Origin: Papilionanthe hookeriana x Papilionanthe teres
Lineage: Eukaryota; Streptophyta; Magnoliopsida; Asparagales; Orchidaceae
Reading direction: 5' to 3'
Length of the DNA: 64,000 nucleotides
Assembly (NCBI GenBank): GCA_022702705.1
Contig: CM040428.1
Location: 94,174,287-94,238,286, forward strand
Under the pieces are notes generated by a model. It was not told where the DNA came from, made no database searches, and saw only the letters and a list, made by a program, of their open reading frames with translations. Shown in pieces: positions 23,538 to 32,886 of the stretch. A program made the translations under genes and the position numbers. Numbering within the stretch: position 1 is the stretch's first letter; each line of letters starts with the position of its first letter.

Positions 23538-24379
23538 TCTTCCTTTCTCTCTCTATCCATCTTTCCCTCTCTCCTTCCTTACTCTCCCTTCCTCCCTCTC
23601 TTTCTTGCGTTCTCTCATGCTCTTTATTTTGTTGGTCTCTCTTTTCTCTCTCCTCTCACTCTCTCTTCCACTATCCCCTTCTCTCTTGCTCTATCTCCCT
23701 CTTTCCCCCTCTCTCTCATTTGACCCTCTCTCTCACACAAACAGTCTCTCTCTCTCCCTCTATCCCTCCTATGACTTCCCCTCAACGTTTCCATCTCTCT
23801 TTCACATTCATCATCCTCTTCACCCTCCCTCTCTCCCTCTCACTCACTCCTTCTTTATCTATTTTCTCCCACTCTATTCTCTTTCAATTTTTCTCTCCCT
23901 CCGACCATCACAACCTCTCATATAAATCTCTCTCACTCCCTCTTTCTCACTTTTTGGTGTCTATCTCTTACTTTGTATTTTTTTGGTCACTCTTCTCTTT
24001 CTTTCTCACACCCACTATTCCCTCGAACACTTTCACTTGCTCCCTCTCTTGCTTTCATTCACTCCTTATCATATCCTCTCTCATTCTTCAAAATATCTTC
24101 CTACTACCTTTCTCTCTCCTTCTCTCAATTAAATTTCACTCTCACTCTCACTCCTCTCTATTAATTTAAACTCTCACTCTCACTCCATCTCTTTCTCACC
24201 CTCTTTTCTCTGTCTCTCTCACTCTTTCACTCACTCTCTTTCCTCCTAACTCTGCCTCTCTTTATTTATCGCCCTCCCTATCTCACTCTCTTCTCTCTTA
24301 ATTTTTCTCTCACTATCTCTCCTTCTGTCGCTCCCTCCCTCTCTTCAACTTAGCACACTCCCCGCCTTTCTTCTCTCTT

Positions 24380-24470
24380 TCTCACTCTTTGTTATCTTTC
24401 TCTCACTTACTCTCTGTACTGCTACTCCATCTTCTCTCACTATTTCTCTTAGTTCATCCTCGTAGTCTCA
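24380..24470 (-). repeat. Shared segment with 54600-54700
   Basis: CACTCTTTGTTATCTTTCTC, CTCACTTACTCTCTGTACTG and CTACTCCATCTTCTCTCAC correspond to CACTCTTTGTTATCTCTCTC, TCACTTATTCTTTATATTG and TTGCTCCATCTTCTCTAAC near 54605-54660. A third, weaker relative lies near 27155-27215. Confidence 0.65.
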
Positions 24471-25584
24471 CTCCCTATCCTCCTCCTTCCCTATCTCACT
24501 CACACTTTCCTCTCTATATATATTGCACTTTCTCTCCCTCTCTCCCTCCTTCCCTCTCCCTATCTCCCTTTACAACTCCTCTCTCGCTCTTTATTATCCA
24601 TTCATTTGCTCTCCCTCTCTCGTCCCTTCTCGCTCACTCTCTCTTGCTCTATCTTCCAACACTATTTCTCTCTCACACTCTCTCCCTCCCTCTCTCTCTT
24701 AAATCTTTCTCACAGCCTCCCTCTATCTCTCCATTTCCTTCATTTTACCACTCATGCTTTCTCTCACACTCTCTATTATCTTTCTTTATTTCTCTCTATT
24801 TCTCCCTCTCTATTTCTCTCTATATCTTCCTTCTCTATCTTTCTCTCACTCTCTCTTGCTCTCCCTCACTCCCACTCTCTTCCTTACTCTTTCTCTTCCT
24901 CTATCCCACATTGTGTCTCTCCATCTTTATTGCAATCCCTCCATCGCTTTCTCTCTATTCTCTCCCTCCCTCCCCTCATCCATTACTTTGTCTCTCCCTC
25001 CCTCCACTTCCCCATCTCCCTCTCTATCTCCCTCTTCATCTCCCTCTCTCTCTTACCATTCTTCTATTCTCTCTATCTTCTTACCTCTCACTCACTCTCT
25101 TACCCCATCATCCCTCAATCTCTCTTCTCTCTTTATTTCATTTTCACTCTCTATCACTATCTCTCTACTGCTCTCTGTAATCCATCTCACTCCCTCTCTA
25201 TTTCTCTTTCTTGCTCACTTCATCACTCTCTCTTTCACACCCTCTCCATTTCTCTTTATGTCTTTATCTCTCTTTCACTCTCTCTTACTCCTCACTCACT
25301 TCTTTCCCTCTTTCTCTCTTGCACTCCCTTTCTTTCTCTCTCCCTCTCTCTCACTCTCCCTCCCTAACTCTCTTTCTTTCTTCATCTATCATTCTCTCTC
25401 TATTTCTATCTTACCCTCTCTTTCTCATGCTCACTCTTCAATCCTTCTCATATTCCCACTCAAGATCTCACTCTCTTTATTTCATCTCTCTTTGTTGTTT
25501 ATTTGCTCTCTTTTGCCCTTTCTTTTATCTCCCTCACTTCTCTCACTTTATTGACTCTTTCTATCCCTCAATATTCCTCTCTCT

Positions 25585-25675
25585 CCTTCTCTCCTTCTCA
25601 GGTATTCTCTTACTTTCCCTCTATCTCAATCCCAACATCTTTCACTCCCTTCTTCTCCCCTTCTCAGGTATGTCT
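25585..25675 (+). repeat. Repeated pyrimidine tract ending CAGGTAT
   Basis: CTTCTCAGGTATTCTC at about 25597 and CTTCTCAGGTATGTCTC at about 25659 each follow a long pyrimidine run. The polypyrimidine-CAG arrangement would score as a 3' splice site and GGTAT as a weak 5' site. No gene context supports real splicing, so this is recorded as a short direct repeat only. Confidence 0.5.
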
Positions 25676-25819
25676 CCTCTATCTCTCACTCTCTTTTCTT
25701 TACTCTTGTTCTCACTCTCTCCCTCTCTATCAATATACCACTCCTAATCCCTCCCTAACTCTCTTTTCATTCTCTAGCTCATTATCTCTTTTCTCTTCCT
25801 CCCTCCCTCGCTCACACTC

Positions 25820-25910
25820 TCTCTATTTCTCTAAGACTCCCTTGTGTAGCTCACCCATCAACATTTATCTCCCTCACACTCTCCCTCGAGCTCTCACACA
25901 CACTCATACA
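25820..25910 (-). repeat. Box A, reverse orientation, degraded
   Basis: AAGACTCCCTTGTGTAGCTC then ACCCATC, and downstream CTCGAGCTCTCACACACACT and CATAC. The CTAGGTCTC core is reduced to CTAAGACTC. It is placed by order and by the TGTAGCTCAC stretch. Confidence 0.55.
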
Positions 25911-26456
25911 CTCACTCACACACTCTCTCAATCTCTCTCCCTCTCACCCACTTAAGCTCCACACTCCTCTCACCCTCTAGCCGCCCCTATCTTTCACACA
26001 TTCTCTCTCTCTTGCTCTCCAACATTTATCTCCCTCATTTTTTCTCACATTCTCTCACACTTCTCTCTCTATTTCTCACTCCCTCTCTCCCTCCCTCTCT
26101 CCCTCCCTCTCTCAGTCTACTCTATCTCTCACTTCCTTTTCCATACTCATTTTCTCACTCTCCCCCTGTCTATCTATATATACCTATGGATCCTTCCCTC
26201 GTTCTTTCTATCTCTCTAGCTCATACTTCTCTAACTCTTTCTCTTATGTTTTTTCCTCACTCCCTCTTCCTCACACACATACATAATGTCTCTCTTTGCT
26301 CAATCTTTCTCTCCCCTATCCCCCACACACACACTCTGTCTTCTTCTCCAACTTTTATCTCTTTCAATCCCTCTCTCTTATTAATCATTGTTTCTCACCT
26401 TCTCTCACACTTCTCTCTCTCAATTCTCTCTCCCTCTCTTCCTCACTTCCTTTCCC

Positions 26457-26508
26457 TTACTCTTGTTCTCACTCTCTTTTCCTTACTCTTGTTCTCACTC
26501 TTCCCTTT
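26457..26508 (+). repeat. 26-bp tandem pair
   Basis: TTACTCTTGTTCTCACTCT occurs at 26457 and again at 26483. It is a short local duplication. Confidence 0.85.
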
Positions 26509-27789
26509 CTAGAAGCCTTCTCACATTCCTAATATCTTTTTTTCTCTTGTCCATCTCTCTTTCCCTTTCTTATATCCTCTTCTCTCTCGTCACTCTCCTT
26601 TCCTTTTTCTCTCTAGATCTCTTTCACTCTCTAACTATTCTACTCTTTATAGCTATCACTCTCTCCCTATATCATTCTCACTCCCTCATTTGTGCCCTCT
26701 CTAGGTTCCATTTTTCGCTCCTTGTCTCCCTCTCTGTCTCCCTCTCTCACCATTCTCCTGTTCTTCCCCTTTCTTTACCCTTCACTAACATACTGTTACT
26801 TGATCTTCCCATAACCTCTCTTCTCACTCCCTCTTACATTCATTCTATCTCACTTTCACTTTCCTACTCTTATATTTTTTTTCACTCCCTCTCACATTCT
26901 CTCTTTTCTCTCAAAATCTCTTATCTCTCCCTTTTCTCTCCTTCTTTCTCAATTTAATTTCACTCTCACTTTTACTGCTCTCTTCCTCACCCTCTTTTCT
27001 CTGTCTGTCACTCTCTTGGTCTCTCTCCCCCTCACTTAACCTGTCTATCTTCAGCTCCCTCTTCTCTCGCTCACTTCTTTCCCAATTACTCTCTCACTCA
27101 TTCAATTGCTCCCCCTCTCCCTAAACTTAGCCCACTCCCTTCGTCTCTCTTTCTCACTCTTATTTATCTCCCTCTCCCTTACTCTCTAAATTGTTGCTGC
27201 CTTTTTTCTCACTATTCTCTCCCTCCCTCTCTCCTCTCTCACATTATTTTTTATCCATTATTTTGCTCCTCATCTCTCTCTCAATCTCACACTCTCTCTT
27301 ACATTTTTGCTCCCTCTCTCTCTTCAATCTTTCGCATGGCCTCCCTCTATCTCTCTATTTATTTCTTTTTCTCGATTCTATATCTCTTTCTTGTTCTTTT
27401 GCTCTCTCTTATGTTGCCCTTTATTCTCTCTCTTTCTCTCACTCTATCTCACACTCTCTCTTGCTCTCCCTCTCTCCCTTCTTCTCACTCTTTATATCCC
27501 ACTCTCACCTATCTCTCTCTGTCTCTCTCTCTTTGCCTCTTCTCTCAAATTATTTATCACCTTCTCTCACACATCTCTACCTCTCTCCCCTACCTCTTTC
27601 ACTCTCTACCTCCCTCTATCCTTCTCTCTCCATATATCTCACTCCCTTTACCTTACTCTTCTTTTCATACTCTCCCACTTTCTTTATATATGTTTCTCTC
27701 ACTCCCTCACTCACTCTCTCTCTCATTATTCTCTTCCCCCTCGCTCCCTCCATATCTCCTCCTATATCTCCCTCTGTCTGCCTCTCGCT

Positions 27790-27900
27790 CACTATCTTTT
27801 GCTCAATCTTCCTTGAGTCTCTCGTCTCTCTTTATTACTGCTTTACCCTCTCCCTCTCCCACCACCGCACACTTTTCAATCCCTATCTTCACCCTATCTC
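27790..27900 (-). repeat. Box C, reverse orientation
   Basis: TTGCTCAATCTTCCTTGAG, TCTCTCGTCTCTCTTTATTA, CTGCTTTACCCTCTCCCTC and CACTTTTCAATCCCTATC. The order matches 1570-1675. Confidence 0.75.
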
Positions 27901-27902
27901 TT

Positions 27903-27903
<1 letters not shown>

Positions 27904-27947
<44 letters not shown>
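27904..27947 (+). repeat. (CT)22 microsatellite
   Basis: The longest perfect dinucleotide run in the window, 44 bases. It sits directly after a reversed box C. Confidence 0.95.
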
Positions 27948-27950
<3 letters not shown>

Positions 27951-28055
27951 ATTTCTCTTTCTTATTTCTTTGCTCTCTTTTGGCCCCTCTATGTTTCTGT
28001 CTTGCTCTTTCTTCTATCCCCTCTCTTTTCTCTCTTCACTCACTTATTCTCTTCA

Positions 28056-28074
28056 TCTATCTAAAGGCAAGGGA
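28056..28074. other. Strand switch 3 (pyrimidine to purine)
   Basis: The junction reads CTTCATCTATCTAAAGGCAA then GGGAGAGCGA. The right side begins GGCAAGGGAGAG, resembling the box H core GGCAAGAGTAAGGGAGAG with a 5-bp gap. That resemblance is tentative because of the low complexity. Confidence 0.88.
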
Positions 28075-28194
28075 GAGCGATAGAGAGTGAGAGAGTTAGA
28101 TAGGGAACTAAGAGAGAGAGAGAGAGAGGGTGGAATAGTGGAGAGAATGGGTGAAAAAAAGGATAGATAGAGAGGGATATAAAGAATGTGCTTG

Positions 28195-28250
28195 AAAGGG
28201 AGTACGTGACATAAGGGAGACCTAAAGAGAGAAACAAAGAGGGAGTGAGC
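28195..28250 (+). repeat. Box A, forward, diverged
   Basis: GGGAGTACGTGACATAAGGG, AGACCTAAAGAG and AAACAAAGAGGGAGTGAG. The first half, CTACATAAGGG, has become GTGACATAAGGG. Confidence 0.72.
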
Positions 28251-28479
28251 AAGATAGACTGAAAAAAGAGAAATAAATAGATAGAAGATTGGGAGGGTGA
28301 CCTTGATAGTAAAGGAGTGTTTGAGAGAAGAGGACATAAGAGAAGGAAGGAAAGATGGGAAGAGATAGAAAGAGAGAGATTAGAAGGAATGGATTTGAGT
28401 GAGAGCTTGAGAAATAGAGAAGAGGGTTGAGTGACAAAGAGAGTGAATGATGGAGAGAAAGAGAGAGAGAGGACTGGGA

Positions 28480-30048
28480 GATAGAGAGAAATAGTCGTAG
28501 AAGAGAAAGGAATAAAATATACAGTAAGTGAGATGGATGCTAAAGAAGAGAATGAGTAAGAGAGAGAGGGAACAGAGGTATGGCGTGATGGAGAGAGGGA
28601 GAGTGAGGGAGGGAAGAGAGAAAGAGAAAGTGCATGTGCATATGAGAGAGAGTGAAGAGAGTGCGAGAAATACTGAAAGGGGTTGATAGAGCCAGGAACA
28701 GAGAGGGAGTTAAAGTGTGGGATAATAGAGAGAAAGAGTAAGAGAAGGGAGAATAGAGTAACATAAGCGAGTAAGAAAGAGACAAAGATAGAGAATAGAG
28801 AGTAAGAAAGGGAGAGGGAAGGAGTAGATTGAGATTGAAATTGAATAACGAGAGAGACAGACCAATTAATAGAGATAAAACAGAGAGAAAATAGAGAGTA
28901 AGGAAAGAAAGAGTAAGAGAGAGGGGGAGAGAGAATGAGAGAGTGCGAGAGAGAATAAGAGAGAAAGGTAGACCGCAGTGAAAGAGGAGCGGGGAGAGGT
29001 GGTGTTAGAAATGATAGTAGTTAAGGGTTAAATTGAGAGAGAGAGAGAGAATATATGGTTAAATGGTAAATAGAGAGAGATAGAGATATAGCATGAGATA
29101 GAGGGGAGAGAGATAAGATGGTCAGAAAGAAACCGAAAGTGTGGCAAAATAGAGCAAGAGAGATCGATAGAGAGAGCTAAAAAAGAGATTGAGATAGAGG
29201 AAGTTTGAGAATGTATGTGTTTGAGAGAAATGGAGAAAGGGGAGCGAGGAAGAGTGATAGTGAAATTGAAGAGAGAGACAGAGATAGGGAAAACGAGAGA
29301 GATAAAATGAGAGATGGTGAGAGTAAATAATGAGGAAGGAGAGAGAGAGAGAGAGGGATAATGTAAGAGTGAGAAAGGAAGAAATGGAAAGGGAGAGAGA
29401 GTGTGTGAGAGAGAAATTGAGTGAAGAGAGAGTGAGAGAGGAAAAAGAGAGCAAGAGAGAGTGAGAAAGAGTGAGATGATAGAGAGAGTGAGATGATAGA
29501 GAGAGATAGAGTGTGTGAAAGAGATGAACAAGAGAGCAAGGGAGGGAAGGAGGGAGGAAGTGAAATAAGGAGAAAGGGAGGCAGGGAGGATGGGAGAGAA
29601 ATGTAGGATAAAGTGAGAAACAATGAGAATGAGATGAAAGTGAGAGATAGAAGAAGAGATGAAAGGGATCAAAGAGAGAGAGGAAGTGGGAGACAAGTGA
29701 TGGATAAAGAGCAAGAGAGTGAGCATGGGAGTGAGAGGAAGATATATAAAGAAAGTGGGAGATTGTGAAAAGAATAGTAATGTAAAAAGAGTGAGATATA
29801 CAAAGAGAGAATGAGAGAGGGAGGGAGGGAGCAAAAGAGGGAGGGGGAGAGTGAAAGAGATTTGTGTGTGAAGGTTCGAAATAATGAAAGTGAGAAGAGG
29901 CAGAGAGAGAGAGAGGGTTGAGAGTAGGATTGAAAGAGAGAGTAGGGAGAGAGGGAGAGCGAGAGAGAGTGAGAGATAGAGTGAGAGAAGGTTAAGAAAA
30001 GGATAGAGTAAGAAAAAGAGAGATAGAGGGCAATAGTAAGGGAGAGAG
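28480..30048 (+). repeat. 1.55-kb segment paralogous to 44320-45840
   Basis: Shared landmarks are ATAGTCGTAGAAGAGAAAGG at 28491 with ATAGTCATAGAAGAAAAAGG at 44329; GAGAATAGAGTAACATAAG near 28750 with GAGAATAGAGTAACATGAG near 44588; GGTGTTAGAAATGATAGTAG near 29002 with GGTGTTAGAAAATGATAGTA near 44840; and AAAGAAAGTGGGAGA near 29748 with 45578. The offset stays near 15.82-15.86 kb. The order is collinear, so the whole stretch derives from one ancestral segment. Confidence 0.88.
30005..30048 (+). repeat. Partial box H at the island boundary
   Basis: GAGAGATAGAGGGCAATAGT then AAGGGAGAGAGTG is the right half of box H. Satellite stops 21 bases after the GGCAA at 30029 and island sequence (ACTATAAAGC) begins. 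Switches 4 and 8 break 22-24 bases after the same GGCAA. Confidence 0.75.
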
Positions 30049-30228
30049 TGACTATAAAGCTTGAGATGGCTGACTTAAACCACAACTGACCAGTGACTAG
30101 ATAGTATTGTCATTTAAGAAGGCTCGATTATTTCATGTCTGAGTTATCTGGTATGCTTTCATAAAAAGACCTAACTAGAAATTTAAATAAGGTCCTCTTC
30201 AAGTGAAGCACCCATAGTTTAGTCAGGT
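30049..30228 (+). repeat. Island unit 1 (180 bp)
   Basis: It starts GTGACTATAAAGCTTGAG, contains GACTAGATAGTATTGTC and ends CATAGTTTAGTCA immediately before the GGTGGCTATAAAGC start of unit 2. Matching parts of unit 2 are TATAAAGCCCGAG, GACTAGATAGTATGGTCAA, CATAAAG and AGTTTAATCA. Confidence 0.8.
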
Positions 30229-30346
30229 GGCTATAAAGCCCGAGGTATCCTGAGTTATACCGCAACTAATCAACGACTAGATAGTATGGTCAATTGAGAA
30301 GGTTGGATCTTCTCGTGTGATCTGATTCATCTATGAAGCTATTTTA

Positions 30347-30374
30347 CGTGCTTGACTTTATTCACACAAGCATG
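30347..30374 (+). repeat. Stem-loop 1 of the 40-41-bp hairpin array
   Basis: The left arm CGTGCTT (30347-30353) can pair with the right arm AAGCATG (30368-30374), with one G-T wobble. The 14-nt loop is GACTTTATTCACAC (30354-30367). Its loop starts 41 bp before that of stem-loop 2. Confidence 0.7.
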
Positions 30375-30392
30375 AGAAAAGCTGATATTTGT

Positions 30393-30414
30393 CTGACCAT
30401 ATTCACAATGGCAG
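30393..30414 (+). repeat. Stem-loop 2 of the hairpin array
   Basis: The shared 14-mer is GACCATATTCACAA (30395-30408). Watson-Crick pairing here uses CTG plus CCAT (30393-30400, bulged A) with ATGG plus CAG (30408-30414), leaving ATTCACA unpaired. The pairing register therefore differs from stem-loops 1 and 3. In RNA, a longer G-U-rich pairing of 30387-30393 with 30410-30417 in the common register is also possible. Confidence 0.6.
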
Positions 30415-30426
30415 GATAATTATAGC

Positions 30427-30456
30427 CTCTACTTGACCGTATTCACAAAAGTAGAG
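30427..30456 (+). repeat. Stem-loop 3 of the hairpin array
   Basis: CTCTACTT (30427-30434) pairs perfectly with AAGTAGAG (30449-30456) around the loop GACCGTATTCACAA (30435-30448). The 8-bp perfect stem differs from the stem of hairpin 1, although 11 of 14 loop positions are the same. Confidence 0.78.
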
Positions 30457-30568
30457 ATTGAGAATGCTATACTATCTCATGTAGTCTGAGGTATATATTA
30501 TGTTCTCTCATAAAGAATTGACTACAACATGTTTTTCATGAAAAGAAGAACTGAAAGTTTAATCAGGT

Positions 30569-30774
30569 GGCTATAAATTACAAGATATCTTGATTAAGAG
30601 GGCTACTGTTAGCCAATTACGATGCTCTAATAAAAAATTGATAAGAAAGTCATATGGCTCGAGAGACAATGAGTTCAAGGGTTTAAAGCAAGAGACGTCA
30701 TAAGATGAGATGCACTCATGAATGAACCAATAATAAAATCATAGGGTTTGAGAGACATCAAAACTAAGCAAATA
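30569..30774 (+). repeat. Island unit 3 and terminal short repeats
   Basis: It starts GGCTATAAATTACAAGATAT, similar to units 1 and 2 for about 40 bp and then divergent. AAGTCATATGGCTCGAGAGA (about 30647) and AAATCATAGGGTTTGAGAGA (about 30736) form a second internal repeat with an offset of about 89. The end blends into satellite box C near 30775. Confidence 0.65.
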
Positions 30775-31085
30775 GGGTATGACAGAAATCAAGAGATAAG
30801 AATGACTCGGGGAAGATAGAGCAAATGATAGTGAGTGAGAGGTAGATAGAGGGAGATATTGAGGGAAATATGAAGGGTGAGGGATGGAGAAAAGACCTAG
30901 CGAGAGATTGAATTAATGAAAGAGGGCAAAAGGGAGGGAGGAAGAGAGTGAGAGATTGTTGGAGAGAAAGCGTGAGTAAAGTGATAAGAGAGTGATGAAA
31001 GAGAACAAGAGAGAGTGTGTCAAAGAGAGGAAGAAGAGAGAAATAAGGAAATAAAAAGTGATAAAACATAAATAAAGAAAAGAAT
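30775..31085 (+). repeat. Boxes C (partial) and D, forward
   Basis: ATGACAGAAATCAAGAG, GACTCGGGGAAGATAGAGC, GATAGTGAGTGAGAGGTAG, TTGAATTAATGAAAGAGGG, GATTGTTGGAGAGAAAGCG, GTGATAAGAGAGTGATGA and GTGATAAAACATAAATA. The 5' half of C is missing at the island edge. Confidence 0.85.
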
Positions 31086-32319
31086 GAGAGAGGAAGAGAG
31101 TGAGGAAGACAGAGATGGATGGAGGGACTGAGAGGGATGGAAGAGAGTGGGAGTGAGAGAGGAAGAGAGAGTGAAGGAAGATATGGAGAGTGAGTGAGAG
31201 AGATCGAGAGAGGGGGTACAAAATGAGGTTTAGTGGGACAGTGAGGCAGGATGAATTGGATGAAAGTGAGAGGACGAGAGGGGGAGAGTGAGAGAGAGAG
31301 AGAAAGAGAGAGAGAGAGGGAGGGAGAGAGGGGCCTAAGGAATCAAGGGATTGGGGAAGAGTGAGAGAGAAAGATTGAGAGCCGAGAGAGGAGCGAGCAC
31401 AATAGAAGAGGGAGTAAGTGATATAGAGTGAACATGGTGCGAGAAAGAAAGAGGGAATGAGGGAGTATGTGTAAGAGCGGAAATAAGGAGATAGGAAGAT
31501 GGAAAGAGAAAGGGAGAGTGTGAGAGAGAAATGGAGAGAAGAGAGAGTGATGAAAGATAGAGCATGAGAGGGGGAGAGGGTGAGCGAACGAGAGAGGGAC
31601 CAAGAGTTAGGAAGATAAGGAGAGTAGGAAAAAGAGAGGGACGAAGGGAGTGAAAGAGGGAGGGAGAGCAAGAGAGTGGCAGTGAGGGTTAAAATGAGTG
31701 TGAAAAAAAGACAGAAGAGAGGGCGAGAGAGAGATGAAAAGGAGTGGAACAGATAGTGAGAGAGAGGAGAGAGTGGGCAAGAAAATGAGATAGAAGAAGG
31801 TATTGAGAGGGTTTAAAGTGAGCATGAAAGAGAAAGAAAGATAGAGTGGAAGGGATAGTGAGTGAGAAGAGAGACTGAGGGAAGATCAAGCATGGGTAAG
31901 TGAGTGAGGGGTAAAGGGTGCGGGTGAATAAAAGATTGTTGAGAGAGAGAGGGAGATAGAGAGCGATAAAGGGAGGGAGAAGGAGGGAGAAAGAGAAGAC
32001 ATGAAATGAGAGAGGGAGGGATAGAAACAAGAGAGAGAGAGAGAGGAGAGAGGAAGTGGGGGATGGAGTGACAGAATGTGAGAGAAAGGAAAGAAGAGAG
32101 AGCAACAAAGGAGTGTGTAAAAGTGAGTATAAGATATAAAAAGAGAATATAGTGTGAGAAAGAGAGAGATTGAGAGAATATGATAGAAAAAGGGATAAAA
32201 AAAGTGAGGGAGAAAAAGGTAAATGTTAACAAAGAGTGAGATAAAGAGTGAGAAATGGAGCTAACGAGGGCGAGAAGGAGAGAGATTGAGAGAGAGTGAG
32301 TTTGTGTAAGATTGTGTGA

Positions 32320-32367
32320 GTTGGAGAGAGAAGTGTGGTTGCATGAGGGAGACCTAGAAAGTAAGAG
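32320..32367 (+). repeat. Box A, forward
   Basis: TTGGAGAGAGAAGTGTGG, TTGCATGAGGGAGACCTAG and AAAGTAAGAG. It shares the GCATGAGG variant with 58808-58860 and CATGAGCG with 49965-50024. Confidence 0.82.
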
Positions 32368-32789
32368 TGAAAGTGAAGCGGAAGAAAGAAAGTGGGGGAA
32401 TAGAGAGTAAGAGAAAGGGAGCAAGAGATAATGATAGATGGAGCAAGGAGGGAGGGAGTGAGACAGAATGGGAGAGGGAGGGAAAGAGAGAAAGAAAGAG
32501 AGAAGAGAGTGAGGGAGTAAGAATGAGTGTGAAATTGAAGAGAGTGAGGAAGCCAAGAAGGGAGAGAGAGACAAAAAGAGAGAAATAGAGAAAGAAAAGA
32601 GTGCGAGTTAAGCAAATGAACAGAGAGCAAAATAAGGAGAGGATTGGAAGTAAATAATAAAAAGAGTGAAGAGGGCTTGAGAAATAGAAAAAATAGAAAA
32701 TGAGGGAAGGTAGAGAGATAAGGTGATGGATATAAGGGGATAATGAGTAAGTAAAGAGAGACGAAATCAAGAGAGAACAAGTAAGCGAG

Positions 32790-32870
32790 AGAGAGAATCA
32801 AAAGTGAAAGTGAGAGACATAGTTAGAAATGGAGAGAGCGAGAAAGAGAGATAGAAGGCAAGAGTAAATG
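32790..32870 (+). repeat. Box H, forward, abutting switch 4
   Basis: GAATCAAAAGTGAAAGTGAG, AGACATAGTTAGAAATGGAG and GATAGAAGGCAAGAGTAAAT. It has the closest match to 59335-59400, sharing the AATCAAAAG variant. Confidence 0.82.
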
Positions 32871-32871
32871 G

Positions 32872-32886
32872 AGAAAAATCTCTCTT
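32872..32886. other. Strand switch 4 (purine to pyrimidine)
   Basis: GAGTAAATGGAGAAAAATCT then CTCTTTTCTTCTTGATCC. The break lies 22 bases after GGCAA of box H. The pyrimidine side, read in reverse, is GGATCAAGAAGAAAAG, like the sequence just before box B at 8008. Switch 8 (59417) has the same flanks on both sides. Confidence 0.9.

Larger units (their letters stand above)
23532..28063 (-). repeat. Satellite block 3, pyrimidine on the given strand
   Basis: A C/T-rich block with fewer clear boxes. A box A remnant lies at 25820-25910 (CTTGTGTAGCTCACCC) and another near 26680-26715. Box C is at about 27790-27900. A weak B is near 27545-27580 (AATTATTTATCACCTTCTC). A further shared segment at 24380-24470 (CACTCTTTGTTATCTTTCTC, then TGCTACTCCATCTTCTCTC) recurs at 54600-54700. 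The longest pure CT run of the window is at 27904-27947. No gene is seen. Confidence 0.92.
28064..30048 (+). repeat. Satellite block 4, left part, purine on the given strand
   Basis: It begins at switch 3 and ends at the island. It contains a box A (28195-28250), a long paralogous segment (28480-30048) and a partial box H ending at the island edge (30005-30048). An internal short tandem near 29463-29510 repeats GTGAGATGATAGAGAGA. No gene is seen. Confidence 0.92.
30229..30568 (+). repeat. Island unit 2 (340 bp, carrying a 164-bp insertion)
   Basis: It is collinear with unit 1 at both ends: GACTAGATAGTATGGTC on the left; TCATGTAGTCTGAGG, CATAAAG and AGTTTAATCA on the right. The middle is expanded. 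TCTCGTGTGATCTGATTCAT (30311) and TCTCATGTAGTCTGAGGTAT (30475) are related 20-mers 164 bp apart that flank the extra sequence, so the expansion is bounded by a direct repeat. Confidence 0.75.
30049..30774 (+). repeat. Non-satellite island, composite repetitive insert of unknown family
   Basis: This is the only stretch with balanced, mixed base use. No open frame of 60 codons or more lies within it, and no tRNA or rRNA is recognised. It is built from repeats. Three units begin with a GGCTATAAA-type start (30050, 30229 and 30569). Unit 2 has an extra 164 bp (30311-30474) holding three stem-loops, and a further pair of about 89 bp lies at 30638-30668 and 30726-30757. Satellite resumes within box C (GGGTATGACAGAAATCAAG, then GACTCGG). 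No target-site duplication or terminal inverted repeat is evident. It could be a fragment of a non-autonomous transposable element or of an unrelated satellite. Confidence 0.85.
30775..32878 (+). repeat. Satellite block 4, right part, purine on the given strand
   Basis: Collinear boxes are C (30775-30860), D (30905-31085), E (about 31215), F (about 31815), A (32320-32367) and H (32790-32870), ending at switch 4. The series matches 57410-59416 box for box, and from C to A also 48430-50030. No gene is seen. Confidence 0.92.

Noticed and set aside
28056..28074. Switch 3 as another box H breakpoint
   Set aside because: GGCAAGGGAGAG resembles the H core, but the GATAGA lead-in and ACATAG part are absent. 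The similarity is too short to trust in this composition.
30347..30456. tRNA or snRNA in the island hairpins
   Set aside because: There is no cloverleaf, anticodon arm or box A/B promoter pattern. The hairpins are tandem and share the loop, not the stems.
30049..30774. LTR or DNA transposon with coding region
   Set aside because: No open frame of useful length, no recognisable terminal repeats and no target-site duplication seen. It is recorded only as an island of unknown family.
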